Assembly: GCA_021819825.1 (NCBI GenBank)
Contig: JAKAEZ010000020.1
Location: forward strand, 1 to 40,392
Length of the DNA stretch: 40,392 nucleotides
Direction: 5' to 3'
From: Planctomycetota bacterium
GTDB taxonomy: Bacteria > Planctomycetota > Phycisphaerae > WQYP01
Shown here piece by piece: positions 1 to 8,952 of the stretch; position 1 is the stretch's first letter, and each line of letters begins with the position of its first letter. The notes under the pieces are model-generated. The model had not been told where the DNA came from and did not search any database. It saw only the letters and a program-made list of their open reading frames with translations. A program made the translations under genes and the position numbers.

Positions 1-423
1 ATAATAGTGGTATCCATAGCCGCGCGATTCGGTATCAGGGCTTAGCTGCACCATACCAAACGGCAGGGACGGGCCGGGGAACAAATTAATGCTTCCGCCC
101 GGGCCATGGCCGGTTCCAATCAAGGGACGCACCAATGCCGCCGGTGCCAAGCCGGCAGCGCTAACACTGTTTCCCGCCAGGGCGGTTACCACATCATCAT
201 TGCCCATCACGGTCGAAGTCGCGGTTGGCTTGTCGGCGTTAGTGCCGACAGCGGTAGTGTTGCTGCTGCACCCGCTGGTCGTTACGAGGCCCAGAATTCC
301 AATGAGCGTCAGAACACCGAAGCGGAAAACTCGGGCATGGCCACGTGTATCTTTTATCGCCGCCGCGCCGCCCCGGCACGAAAGGGAAGAATTCGCATGC
401 ATGGTTTTTACCTCATACGTCAT
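1..423 (-). CDS. GH92 family alpha-mannosidase-like lipoprotein, N-terminal part (runs off the left edge)
   Basis: Reading the minus strand from an ATG at 423 gives 141 codons still open at position 1. The start is fixed by GAGGAA (430-435) six bases upstream; a second in-frame ATG lies at 402. Residues about 25-48 form a lipoprotein signal: basic segment, hydrophobic LTLIGILGLVTT, then lipobox TSGC. From about residue 95 the protein has the N-terminal signature of GH92: LVRPLIGTGHGPGG, then INLFPGPSLPFGMVQLSPDT and a GYGYHY segment. GH92 enzymes are calcium-dependent exo-acting alpha-mannosidases of about 700-1,000 residues, used on N-glycans and mannans. The catalytic domain lies outside the window, so activity cannot be judged. 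A probable promoter and a GATGAAAAGTGG regulatory half-site lie upstream. Family assignment is firm; substrate is inferred. Confidence 0.85.
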   Translation of the reverse strand, partial: MTYEVKTMHANSSLSCRGGAAAIKDTRGHARVFRFGVLTLIGILGLVTTSGCSSNTTAVGTNADKPTATSTVMGNDDVVTALAGNSVSAAGLAPAALVRPLIGTGHGPGGSINLFPGPSLPFGMVQLSPDTESRGYGYHYY

Positions 424-511
424 AAATCGTTCCTCAATAATGTGTCACGGTTCCTTCACCACCACCGTTGACGTTTCAATGCCAACGCCTGTTATGTGTC
501 AAACCCGCGGG

Positions 512-579
512 AGTATACACCATTGCCACAGGGGGAAAAGTACCACTTTTCATCAAGTGTGGTGACTTTTTTCGTCACC
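512..579 (-). promoter_or_regulatory. Probable promoter and regulatory half-site of the GH92 gene (site A)
   Basis: On the minus strand TTGATGAAAAGTGGTACTT (538-556) is followed after 20 bases by TATACT (512-517), a good -10 box about 90 bases before the GH92 start. The same 19-base core, with one variable base, occurs at sites B (1976-2014) and C (9866-9904). The upstream half-site is degenerate here and is replaced by a small hairpin, GGTGAC/GTCACC (561-579). The position just upstream of the -10 suits an activator overlapping the -35 region. Confidence 0.5.
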
Positions 580-586
580 GCCGTTA

Positions 587-892
587 TCAGCTCCAGCATG
601 CCGCAACTGAAGCATGTTTGTAACCATTCATGTCACGGGTCAAAAACCCCGCAAAATTTAGATAACTTGGCGCGATAGACCAGCCAAATCGTGGCGCTCC
701 ATCCCCGTCCGGCGCACGCCACACGGAGCGATCGCGGATGGCCATGGAATGAACGCTCTTAACCCAACCTTCGCACTTTGGATGGTTTTTTGGGCTGAAA
801 AAATATTTTAGTGGCCTTGGCGGTAGCGCCAAGCGGTATTTTTTTTGAAAACCCGTCCGGTACAGACCTACTTTTGCGGCCGGCTCTATCAT
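587..892 (-). CDS. Doubtful small ORF, 101 codons
   Basis: An open frame starts at an ATG (892) preceded by GGGAG (899-903) at normal spacing, which is the only positive evidence. The product has no signal peptide, no membrane segment and no motif I recognise. A terminator-like hairpin with a T run (816-846) lies inside it on the other strand, which argues against coding. I list it only so the interval is described. Confidence 0.15.
   Translation of the reverse strand: MIEPAAKVGLYRTGFQKKYRLALPPRPLKYFFSPKNHPKCEGWVKSVHSMAIRDRSVWRAPDGDGAPRFGWSIAPSYLNFAGFLTRDMNGYKHASVAACWS
816..846 (+). terminator. Stand-alone terminator-like hairpin
   Basis: A perfect 7-bp stem, CTTGGCG/CGCCAAG, with a GTAG loop (816-833) is followed by CGGTA and eight T (839-846), the form of a Rho-independent terminator on the plus strand. 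No plus-strand gene ends here, so it either terminates an unrecognised short transcript or is fortuitous. Confidence 0.35.
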
Positions 893-1265
893 TTTTTTCT
901 CCCTTTTGCCATATTAGTGCACATGTTCATCAGTGCCGGTAATCGCCAGAAGAACGGTAAGAAACACACCCACCGGAGCAGCAGTTACTGTTAACCAAGC
1001 TGGGCCTGGAGCTTCCGCAACAGCCGCCACCGAAGATTTACTCCGATGCCAAAGCGGCCCAGGCACCGCATCAGGAGGGACCAAGCCACTAATAAGTGGA
1101 CCATGAACTTGTGGTATCCCGACCCGTCGGGACCCTTGGTTGAGCGCCAGAGCCTTTTTTAGTGCCGAAGTGCGAGGGTTGGGCTGGGCGGCTGGGGCTT
1201 GCTGATTCGCCGGCGCAAACCTGCAGCCTGATGTGGCGGACCCGCGAACGGCTGTCCCGGACGCG
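893..1265. other. Interval without a recognisable gene
   Basis: Open frames exist on the minus strand here, but their products are low-complexity Pro/Ala/Val-rich and match nothing I know. The only clear structure is a 7-bp inverted repeat, TCCCGAC-CC-GTCGGGA, at 1117-1132. The interval lies just downstream of the GH20 remnant and may be eroded coding sequence. Confidence 0.4.
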
Positions 1266-1883
1266 CTACGACCCATGATATTGTGGGATTGCGAAGGCGG
1301 CCAGACGCCGCTGAAAATCCAGCCAGTTTCGACGGCGTTGAAGCGTCCAGCAAACTTCAGCCGCCGCGCACAGCCGCGGAAACGTCTGCCGCCACAGCGC
1401 GCTTAAATTGGGAACATGCCCCGTCCATAGGTTGGCTTGCGCACCAAGTAGCCGGGGCCGCTGTGTGGCAGCCAAACCGGGCCAATCCGGATCAAATGAA
1501 TAGACCCGTTGCAGGGAGGTCCATTTCAGCGGGTAGTCAAAATACAGGTACTTCGCGGGGCAGCGGACCACCTGATGTCCGCTTTCGGCCATTGCCGCCG
1601 CCACATTCAGCGGAGATTTTGAATGCCAATCCATCGCGATCATTCCCGGCGGAGATAAATGCGGGCTGCTGTGCCAGGATATCATTTGCCGGCCCAGCGC
1701 CGTGACCATTCGGGATATGCGATCCTCAAAATAGCCCTGCAACGCTTCCATCAACTTCATGTCAATATTTCCGGGCCGGACGTAACGTTCCCTCCATTCA
1801 TATTGTCCTGGTGCCGGTTCAAGGCGCAGCCGACGTATCAGCGCCTGGCAGTCATTTGAATTTTGCCAGTTGCAATAGTCCAC
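1266..1883 (-). pseudogene. GH20 beta-N-acetylhexosaminidase remnant (C-terminal third only)
   Basis: The 205-residue frame begins at a GTG (1883) with an in-frame stop seven codons upstream. It matches only the last part of a GH20 catalytic barrel: EALQGYFEDRISRMVTALGR then MISW, GMIAMDWHSK, and the hallmark LGAQANLWTGHVPN followed by FPRLCAAAEVCWT near the C-terminus. Full GH20 enzymes are about 500-700 residues. The segment carrying the catalytic Asp-Glu pair (usually HxGGDE) should lie just before WQNSNDCQA but is absent. Upstream sequence is regulatory (site B) rather than coding, so a deletion has joined the 3' end of the gene to a promoter region. No catalytic activity is expected. The stop at the usual family C-terminus and the intact frame suggest recent decay. 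Confidence 0.75.
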
Positions 1884-1975
1884 ATAATGCGTTGCGTGCG
1901 CTCAGGGGAGTTACTTTTTGGCCATCTTGCTTGGGTCGGAACGGGTGATTTTTTTCGGGTTTGGCGACGAATTTT

Positions 1976-2014
1976 GATAAAAAGTGGTACAAGAATTGAT
2001 GAAAAGTGGAACTT
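1976..2014 (+). promoter_or_regulatory. Direct-repeat regulatory site B
   Basis: Two 15-base half-sites, GATAAAAAGTGGTAC and GATGAAAAGTGGAAC, lie in the same orientation with a 22-bp period. Site C (9866-9904) matches at 34 of 39 positions. TATATA (2033-2038), a plausible -10, lies 18 bases downstream, and the pseudopilin-like gene starts at 2184. Direct repeats about two helical turns apart next to the -35 region are typical of AraC-family activators; that protein assignment is inferred. Confidence 0.55.
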
Positions 2015-2183
2015 CCATTCCCGATATAAAAGTATATAGTCATACATAGCAAATTGCTTGTTGGCGCTCACGGTTGTCGAATCGGGTGGCCGAGATGAAA
2101 AATTACATTGCCGAGTTCAAGGGCGTTTCGCTAGGCGGTGTTGCACAAAAGTAATGTCGGCTGTTGGTACAGGAGTGTCTTCT

Positions 2184-3236
2184 ATGAACACTTGCGTAGT
2201 CGAGAATATTTCAGGCGAAGATCATTTAATGCGCTGCTGTAGAGTGAGAGAAAACGCAAGCACGCCTGTCGGGCGGCCCAAGGGTGCCACGAAGGGCTTC
2301 ACCCTCATTGAATTGCTGGTGGTGATATCTATTATCGCCCTGCTGATTGCATTATTGCTGCCCGCGCTGGCCCGTGCCAAAGGTGACGCTGAGCAGATTG
2401 TCTGTGCTTCTAATCTGCGTCAAATCGGCGTGGTTTTGCAGGAATATTCCAATGAGTATGGGAATTATCCCGTGACGAACGATGATATGCTCCCCTTCGG
2501 TGGATTCCGCACCAGCACACTAAAGAACAATGTTGCGCAGTGGGGATTCGCTCTGCTGTACAACGAATCCTTTGGTGTGGTCAACAACCAGATGGTCAAC
2601 GTTCGCCCTGGCATCCTTACGCCCAACGCGAAGGGCCTTTCAATTCTCTTTTCAACCCAGCCTGGCGTGATCAGCCAACCGAACCAGATAAAGCCATCTT
2701 TTTACGACCCGAATAGTGGTCTGCTGGATCGGTGGGATTTTTACGCCGGCTATTGTTACTGGGTGGATCGTGGTACTGCCAATGCTCCACCCGGCTCAAA
2801 TTTTCCGGTGGGATACAGTGAGGCCTACGACATGCGCGTCCGCGAGCTTGCCGGTATCAGGCTGCCGAATTACAGCACGTGGAGTTTTTACAATAATACC
2901 GATACAGAGCATATGCCGGCGGAAAATCCGCAGTCGAATCCCGGTGCGATTCTCGCCTCCGACGTCGCGCTTATAAGCGCGGCCGGTGGCGTATCGCCCA
3001 CCGATCCGGGAACATACTTGGGGGCCTTTGCGACGTGGGGACAAGGTGCCGGCGGCCAAGGGTCCGCTTACGCGCCTGCATCCAATCATGTCGATACGCC
3101 CAATCATAACTATTTGCCGGATGGCGTACATGAGCTGTATAACGAGGGTGCAGTTGTATGGCAGCCAATGTCTCAGGTCAAGGTACGCACCATGGAGAAA
3201 ATTCAAGATGGCTCAGAGTTTTATTTCGCGTGGTAA
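2184..3236 (+). CDS. Pseudopilin-like secreted protein with type IV prepilin N-terminal signal
   Basis: The start at 2184 is chosen because AGGAG sits eight bases upstream; a longer frame from 2058 lacks support. The 350-residue product has a basic leader ending in KG, then [20 protein letters not shown], the prepilin cleavage/methylation motif with the Glu at +5, followed by [24 protein letters not shown]. This N-terminus is typical of the large families of type II secretion pseudopilin-like proteins in Planctomycetota. The remaining roughly 270 residues contain many Tyr, Asn and Gly and no domain I can name. Such proteins are inserted by the Sec system, cleaved by prepilin peptidase, and sit at the inner membrane or surface. 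The function is unknown. Site B upstream suggests co-regulation with glycan or sulfonate genes. Confidence 0.8.
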   Translation: MNTCVVENISGEDHLMRCCRVRENASTPVGRPKGATKGFTLIELLVVISIIALLIALLLPALARAKGDAEQIVCASNLRQIGVVLQEYSNEYGNYPVTNDDMLPFGGFRTSTLKNNVAQWGFALLYNESFGVVNNQMVNVRPGILTPNAKGLSILFSTQPGVISQPNQIKPSFYDPNSGLLDRWDFYAGYCYWVDRGTANAPPGSNFPVGYSEAYDMRVRELAGIRLPNYSTWSFYNNTDTEHMPAENPQSNPGAILASDVALISAAGGVSPTDPGTYLGAFATWGQGAGGQGSAYAPASNHVDTPNHNYLPDGVHELYNEGAVVWQPMSQVKVRTMEKIQDGSEFYFAW

Positions 3237-3443
3237 TTTTGTTGATCGTGCCACTCCGCAATACTTTCTGGATCAGACCAGCGGTATTGCTTAGTAAATA
3301 TTCTGTTTCTGTCCCCCCGGTCGTGAGCGGCAATTGCTTGAGATGGACGGACAATTAATTACGTCAAAAATCGTGAGGTTTATTGCATCTAGGCGCGATA
3401 GGTGTTTACCCAAGCGACTTTATAACAGGAATAAATAATTTTT

Positions 3444-6224
3444 ATGAATAAACAAAATAATGTTTGCGGAAGACGGGCATTTATGGGTGGAGCATTGGCT
3501 GCTGCGGTTGCGTCGAGTCTCAATATTGATCGCGTAGCCGGTTCATCGGTGCCTGCGGCGGCCGCATCAAAAAGCCGACGCGTGGGAATTTCCGACGTAG
3601 CATACAGTCGGGCGTGGAAGCGTGCCGCAGCGCTTGTATCGCGCATGACGTTGGCGGAAAAATTCGGACAGGTGAATAATCCCGGTAACCAGGGGCCGTG
3701 TGAAGGAACCAACGGTGTTCCCGCGATTGCCCGACTTGGTTTGCCACCCTATAACTACGCCTCCGATGAAGGATTACACGGCTTAGTCGATCCGTTCGTG
3801 GCAACATCGTTCCCGCAGCCGCTGGCGATGGCCTGTTCATGGAACCCAGATTTGGCTCTGCGTGTCTACACGGCTGTATCCGATGAAGCCCGGGCTTATC
3901 ATAAAAAAGAAAAATGGGGGCTGTGCTTTTATTCACCGCAAACCCTGAATCTGCACCGTGACCCGCGCTGGGGACGATGTGAAGAAGCACCGGGAGAAGA
4001 CCCCTGTCTGGCCGGGACATGGGCGGTGCAGGTCGTGCGCGGCATGCAGGGGGATGATCCCAATTATTTGAAGACCACAGCTTGTGCCAAGCATTTTATA
4101 TGCAACAACACTGATGACGATCGGCAACGTGTGTCCGCTTCCGTCGACCCGCGAAGCTTTTGGGAGTATTACACCCGCGCTTATCAGGCCTGCGTGCTGG
4201 AAGGCGATGTTTTTACGTTCATGGGGGCGTATAACGCTATTAACGGCGTCCCATGTTGTGGTGACCGCTTCCTGCTGACCGACCTGCTGCGGAAGCGCTG
4301 GGGATTTCGCGGATATGTAACGTCGGACAATCCCGCGGTATTTAATATTTATGATCCGCACCACTATGTTGCAACGCGGCCGCAGGCTGCGGCGTTGGGT
4401 ATTCAGGCCGGGTGTGACCTGATTCGTTTTACAGGACAAAAGGCCAACCTGACGGACAGTTTGCCACATGCGGTGGCTTTGGAACTCCTGAGTGTGTCGG
4501 ACCTTGATCAAGCGATAACCCGCCTGCTGACAGTGCGCATTCTTTTGGGGGAATTGGCCCCCCCGGAAAGTGTTCCCTACAATCGCATCGACTTTGATGT
4601 AGTAGATTCGCCGGCCCATCAGGCCTTGGCCTTGGATGCGGCGCGGCAGTCGATTGTTCTATTAAAAAACCAGCAGCACTTTCTTCCGATGGAAAAAGCC
4701 AAATTATCAAACGTCGCTGTGATCGGCCCCACGGCGGGATTCCATCTCGGTGGTTACAGTGGTCGGCCATCGGTGCGTATATCCCCCTATCAAGGCATCG
4801 CCGCCGCATTGGGGGTGACGGTACATAATCATGATGGACAGATCTGGCCCGATGAGCTTAAGAGCGTGCACACTGGCGTTCGAACACAAGCTTCAAGCGA
4901 AGGTGGAAGAAACATTTGGCGCATTGAGAACGGTTCCTGGGTCGAATACAATCCGCAGGATTTTTCCGGTAAAAATCGCATTGCCATCCGCATGGCCAGT
5001 ATTGGTGCACGAGCGCTGGTGCGGGTTCACATTGACAGCCTTGATGGTCCGCAGATCGCCACGTTGCGTGTGCCGCACACCGGAAATTGGCAAAGGTGGA
5101 CCACGGTATCAGCCCCCATCAGCGGCGTAACCGGCAAGCATAATGTGTTCTTCAAATTCACCGGTAAAAGTACTGGTCCGGGCAAAGGACTATGCAATGT
5201 GGAGTGGTTCCAATTGCAACCGCTGAATTCCGCGCCGGTACCGCAACCCCGCCCGGGTCACCCCGCAGTGGTGTATCATCTGGGGTGCAGTGTCGCCGGG
5301 CCCAAGGATGAAGTGCTGTTTTCCAACGCTGTGGCCGCCGCGAAGACGGCTGATGTCGTCATATTGGTTTGCGGCGTAGATCAAAGTGTAGACCGTGAAG
5401 GGTATGACCGCAAGGATATCCAACTTCCCGGCGTGCAGCATGAGCTGATAAAGGCGTGCTTTCAGGCCAACCCCAATACCGTATTGGTACTCAACAGCAA
5501 CAACACCGTGGCGGTGAACTGGGAACAGGAAAATCTCCCAGCGATTGTGGCCGCAATTTTCGCCGGGCAGGCCCAGGGAACCGCGATTGCTGATGTGCTG
5601 TTCGGCAATTACAACCCTGGCGGAAAAACCTGCTGTACCTGGTATAAATCCGTGGATCAACTGCCTCCCTTTCATAACTATGAAATTATCCCGAACAGCC
5701 AAAAACAAACGTCGAAATCGGGACAGGTTTCGGGCCGCACGTACATGTATTTTACAGGTGATGCGTTGTATCCGTTTGGGCACGGTTTAAGTTACACGAC
5801 ATTCCACTACAGCGATCTGCGGATTTCCTCCTCGAAGCTTTCCCCCGGTAAGAGTATCAAGGTGTCGTGCAAAATCACCAATACCGGTTCACTATTTGGT
5901 GCGGAAGTGGTGCAATTCTATGTTGCCGCTCCTAAGTCGCCGGTGAAGCGCCCCATCAAGGAATTGGTGGGGTTCAAACGTGTGGAACTCAATCCGGGCG
6001 AATCACGCGATATTGCTTTCGAGTTGCCCTATAATGCGCATGCCCTGTGGTATTGGCATGAAAGCAGCCGGAAGTTTGTTCTGCAGCCTGGTGAATTAAG
6101 ATTAATGATTGGCAGCTCTTCCCGGGATATTCATCTGCGCGGTCAAATTAATCTTGATCCAAACACTGAGTCTTCGCTGGGCGGTCCAAAAACATTGTGT
6201 ACAACCGCATGCGGTGTTTCATAA
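3444..6224 (+). CDS. GH3 family beta-glycosidase (xylosidase/glucosidase type) with inserted CBM6-like module
   Basis: 926 residues, exported: GRRAFMGGALAAAVASS at residues 9-25 looks like a Tat or Sec signal. The GH3 barrel follows: MTLAEKFGQV, SDEGLHGL, RDPRWGRCEEAPGEDP, ACAKHFICNN and GYVTSDNPAV, where Asp295 is the expected nucleophile. The usual SDxG sequence is SDNP here. The GH3 C-terminal alpha/beta sandwich (QSIVLLKN, VAVIGP, then DVVILVCGVDQSVDREGYDR, GGKT, PFGHGLSYTTF) is interrupted at about residues 475-592 by a beta-sandwich resembling CBM6 (ENGSWVEYNPQDFSG, IDSLDGPQIATLRVP, WFQLQ). An FnIII-like domain ends the protein (IKVSCKITNTGSLFGAEVVQ). The architecture is that of beta-xylosidase-type GH3 enzymes acting outside the cytoplasm; substrate is not determined. 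An MFS transporter gene follows after 45 bases, probably in the same transcript. Confidence 0.9.
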   Translation: MNKQNNVCGRRAFMGGALAAAVASSLNIDRVAGSSVPAAAASKSRRVGISDVAYSRAWKRAAALVSRMTLAEKFGQVNNPGNQGPCEGTNGVPAIARLGLPPYNYASDEGLHGLVDPFVATSFPQPLAMACSWNPDLALRVYTAVSDEARAYHKKEKWGLCFYSPQTLNLHRDPRWGRCEEAPGEDPCLAGTWAVQVVRGMQGDDPNYLKTTACAKHFICNNTDDDRQRVSASVDPRSFWEYYTRAYQACVLEGDVFTFMGAYNAINGVPCCGDRFLLTDLLRKRWGFRGYVTSDNPAVFNIYDPHHYVATRPQAAALGIQAGCDLIRFTGQKANLTDSLPHAVALELLSVSDLDQAITRLLTVRILLGELAPPESVPYNRIDFDVVDSPAHQALALDAARQSIVLLKNQQHFLPMEKAKLSNVAVIGPTAGFHLGGYSGRPSVRISPYQGIAAALGVTVHNHDGQIWPDELKSVHTGVRTQASSEGGRNIWRIENGSWVEYNPQDFSGKNRIAIRMASIGARALVRVHIDSLDGPQIATLRVPHTGNWQRWTTVSAPISGVTGKHNVFFKFTGKSTGPGKGLCNVEWFQLQPLNSAPVPQPRPGHPAVVYHLGCSVAGPKDEVLFSNAVAAAKTADVVILVCGVDQSVDREGYDRKDIQLPGVQHELIKACFQANPNTVLVLNSNNTVAVNWEQENLPAIVAAIFAGQAQGTAIADVLFGNYNPGGKTCCTWYKSVDQLPPFHNYEIIPNSQKQTSKSGQVSGRTYMYFTGDALYPFGHGLSYTTFHYSDLRISSSKLSPGKSIKVSCKITNTGSLFGAEVVQFYVAAPKSPVKRPIKELVGFKRVELNPGESRDIAFELPYNAHALWYWHESSRKFVLQPGELRLMIGSSSRDIHLRGQINLDPNTESSLGGPKTLCTTACGVS

Positions 6225-6269
6225 GCGTAGTAATACGCGTCTGGTTTGGCGGCGTGGAGAAATGATTCG

Positions 6270-7580
6270 ATGACCGATCCGGCACCAGCGGCAGCGGCAA
6301 ATGACCATCGGCGTTTTCGTCTTCGCGGCTACCGCTGGGTGATTTGCGCTGCGCTGTTTATCGTCATTGCTTTTAACTACATCGACCGGTTTGTCCTTTC
6401 GGACCTTCAACCGATACTTCATACCCAGTTGCACATCGGCGACATTGCCTATGGCCAGATTGTGGCCGCTTTTTCCGCGACCTTTGCGTTGGGCTACGCG
6501 CTGTGCGGCTGGTTTATGGATAAAGTTGGCATACGCCTGGGATTTTTAATCACGGTCGTGGTCTTCAGTGTTGCGGAAGCGGGCATGGCACTGGCGGACG
6601 GTGTCACGGGTTTTATCATCGCCAACGCGGTGCTGGGCTTGGCACAGGCGGCGACATTTCCCGGTGCGATAAAGGCGGTCAGGCAGTGGTTCCCGAAAAA
6701 AGAACGGGCTATTGTGATCGGAATCGTTAATGGAGCGACCAGTGCAGGCGTCATTCTGGCTCCGATTCTAGTGTCGCAAAGTATTCCATGGGTTGGCTGG
6801 CGCGGGGCCTTTGTCGCGGCCGGAATCATGGGATTGTTCTGGGTGATATGGTGGTTCTTTCAATACCGTGATCCATTGGTCAATCCGCGCGTCTCGCCGG
6901 CGGAACTGGATTACATCGGCAGCAATGCGTCGCCGCCGACGGCTCATATCCGTTGGTTGTCACTACTGACTTATCGTCAGTCGTGGGCGTATATTATTGC
7001 CGTCGCAATGACCGGGCCGATCTGGTGGTTTTATCTGGCATGGATTCCCAATTTTTTTAATCGACAGCACCATCTGGATATTAAGAGCATGGTACTGCCG
7101 GTGCTGATTATCTATGGCATGGCGGATGCCGGCAGTGTATTCGGCGGATGGCTGTCTTCCTGGCTGCTGGCCGGCGGCTGGAGCGCCAATGCTGCGCGAA
7201 AGACGGCAATGCTGGTTTGCGCGCTGTTTGTCCTGCCCGTATTTATCGCCGCCCGCTGCGACAATGTCTGGCTGGCTTCTCTGCTGCTGGGAATGGCGAC
7301 AGGCGGCCACCAGGGTTTTTCCTCCAATATCTACGCCATGGCCTGCGATACGATGCCGGGAAAGGTTATCGGCTCACTGGTTGGGTTGGGCGGTTTGGTG
7401 GGATCCGGGCTAAGCACTTTTACCGCACTGGCCGTGGGGTGGATATTGCACGTAACGCACAACAGCTACGCACTTCTGTTTGCAATCCCCAGTTTGGCCT
7501 ATCTTGCAACCCTTCTGGTGATTCACATAATCAATCCACACTGGCGGTCGGCGCAAGGTGGTGCGATTTCCACGGCGTAA
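6270..7580 (+). CDS. MFS transporter, anion:cation symporter (ExuT-like hexuronate) family
   Basis: The start at 6270 (MTDPAP) has GGAG about ten bases upstream; an in-frame TTG at 6246 is less likely. 436 residues with about 12 hydrophobic segments. The first helix carries FNYIDRFVLSDL, followed by GWFMDKVGIRLGF (the MFS loop 2-3 signature) and the conserved GLAQAATFPGAIKAVRQWFP and ERAIVIGIVNGATSAGVILA. This pattern is the ACS family, whose members import hexuronates, aldonates, phthalate and similar organic anions with protons. It follows the GH3 gene by 45 bases and precedes the XylR-type regulator, so it probably imports a sugar or sugar acid released outside the cell. An anionic sugar such as a uronate or a sulfosugar would suit the family; the substrate cannot be read from the sequence. 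Confidence 0.85.
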   Translation: MTDPAPAAAANDHRRFRLRGYRWVICAALFIVIAFNYIDRFVLSDLQPILHTQLHIGDIAYGQIVAAFSATFALGYALCGWFMDKVGIRLGFLITVVVFSVAEAGMALADGVTGFIIANAVLGLAQAATFPGAIKAVRQWFPKKERAIVIGIVNGATSAGVILAPILVSQSIPWVGWRGAFVAAGIMGLFWVIWWFFQYRDPLVNPRVSPAELDYIGSNASPPTAHIRWLSLLTYRQSWAYIIAVAMTGPIWWFYLAWIPNFFNRQHHLDIKSMVLPVLIIYGMADAGSVFGGWLSSWLLAGGWSANAARKTAMLVCALFVLPVFIAARCDNVWLASLLLGMATGGHQGFSSNIYAMACDTMPGKVIGSLVGLGGLVGSGLSTFTALAVGWILHVTHNSYALLFAIPSLAYLATLLVIHIINPHWRSAQGGAISTA

Positions 7581-7631
7581 ATTGTGCTGCGGCGGGCATG
7601 ACTGTTTTGTGACATCCTCCGTTCAGGCGGT

Positions 7632-7660
7632 TTGGTCAACGACCTGATTTGTTTTATATA
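7632..7660 (+). promoter_or_regulatory. Possible sigma-70 promoter of the XylR-type regulator gene
   Basis: TTGGTC (7632-7637) and TATATA (7655-7660) are separated by 17 bases, about 45 bases before the ATG at 7706. The -35 match is weak. Confidence 0.35.
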
Positions 7661-7705
7661 GTGCGCGGACTTATGCTACTGTCTGAACAATCCGAGATTT
7701 GACGA

Positions 7706-8881
7706 ATGATAAATATAGCCTTGGTCATTGATGCCGTTGGAAGTTATGGAAGCGGCCTGCTTCGGGGGATATCACGTTTCGCCCACACCCACCCCAACTG
7801 GACCGTGGAATATGAACCTTGGATGGAGGAAGAAAATCTGCCGCGCTGGCTTTTTCGGGGCAAATTTCAAGGGGTGTTGTGCCGTATCAGAAATCCGCGT
7901 CAGTTTGCATCACTGCGACGTTTGCGCGTGCCGATAGTGGATCTGGGATCCCTCGAGCCGCCCAAGGGAATTGCCAATATTCACTCCGATCATCAGGCCA
8001 TCGCGGAACTCGCTGCGGATCATCTGATTCAGTGCGGTTTGCAGACCTTCGCCTACTGCGGTTTTGAATCGCAGCAGGCATCGGAACAACGTGCTGCGGC
8101 ATTTCATGCGTATATGTCTGAAAAAGGTTTCAACCCCCAGGTATTTATCAGTCCAAGCCGGCGGGGGAGCGGGGCGGGGCGCTCGCCGGGCTGGCGTTCA
8201 AGCATTGATTATGCCCATTTGTTGCCGTGGCTTAAAGCTCTTCCCAAGCCGACCGGCATCATGGCCTGCAATGACATCTGCGGACGACTTGTTCTGGCGG
8301 GATGTCAACACGCCGGGATACATGTTCCGGCGGAAATTGTGCTCGTGGGAGTCGATGATGACGAAGTGTTGTGTGAATTGGCCGTGCCCACCATGACTTC
8401 GATCAATCCGGCGGCTGATAAGATTGGATTCGAAGCGGCGGAACTGCTTAATAGTATCATCGGGGGTGTCAAGGTGCCCGACAAGCCACAGTTGGTTCAG
8501 CCGGCCGGGGTGATTACCCGCACGTCCACGGACACGATCGCCGTAGCCGATAAAGTGGTGGCAAAAGCCCTAAGATATATCCGGGAATATACCGGCAAGG
8601 CGTTGACGGTTGACAAGGTACTGGATTATCTGGCCAATGAAAACATGCTGGTATCGCGCTGTACACTGGAGCGACGATTTGTGTCGGTCGCGGGATTTTC
8701 CCCCTATGAAGAGATTAATCGTGTGCGACTTAACCGCATTGAGCGTCTCTTGCTCAACACCCGCTATCCGTTGACGCGCATTGCTGAACTCACCGGGTTT
8801 GACGCGGAATCACATTTGAACAGATTCTTTAAGAGGTATCGCGGTCAAACCCCGGGCCGCTTCCGCCTGCAAGCACCGTGA
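7706..8881 (+). CDS. XylR-type transcriptional regulator (LacI-like sensor plus AraC DNA-binding domain)
   Basis: 391 residues. The N-terminal ~280 residues form a periplasmic-binding-protein/LacI-type sensor: NIALVIDAVGSYGSGLLRGI, HSDHQAIAELAADHL, GIMACNDICGRLVLAGC, VLVGVDDDEVLCELAVP, TSINPAADKIGFEAAELL. The C-terminal ~100 residues are an AraC/XylS two-helix-turn-helix domain (LTVDKVLDYL, SRCTLERRFVSVAGFSPYEE, YPLTRIAELTGFDAESHLNR, FFKRYRGQTPGRFR). The LacI-type N-terminal helix-turn-helix is absent, as in E. coli XylR. Such proteins bind a sugar and activate catabolic operons through direct-repeat sites. No strong Shine-Dalgarno precedes the start. It lies between the GH3-MFS pair and the sulfonate operon, so its likely targets are these units through the direct repeats at sites A-C. 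Ligand unknown. Confidence 0.9.
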   Translation: MINIALVIDAVGSYGSGLLRGISRFAHTHPNWTVEYEPWMEEENLPRWLFRGKFQGVLCRIRNPRQFASLRRLRVPIVDLGSLEPPKGIANIHSDHQAIAELAADHLIQCGLQTFAYCGFESQQASEQRAAAFHAYMSEKGFNPQVFISPSRRGSGAGRSPGWRSSIDYAHLLPWLKALPKPTGIMACNDICGRLVLAGCQHAGIHVPAEIVLVGVDDDEVLCELAVPTMTSINPAADKIGFEAAELLNSIIGGVKVPDKPQLVQPAGVITRTSTDTIAVADKVVAKALRYIREYTGKALTVDKVLDYLANENMLVSRCTLERRFVSVAGFSPYEEINRVRLNRIERLLLNTRYPLTRIAELTGFDAESHLNRFFKRYRGQTPGRFRLQAP

Positions 8882-8952
8882 CGGACCGCTGTGATCGGAA
8901 AAACGGTGCTATGGCAAATCCGTCCCCGGCAGCGGGTTATATATATGTCCAT

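Noticed and set aside
914-1276. 120-codon minus-strand frame downstream of the GH20 remnant
   Set aside because: Low-complexity Pro/Ala/Val composition, no ribosome binding site, overlaps the end of the GH20 frame.
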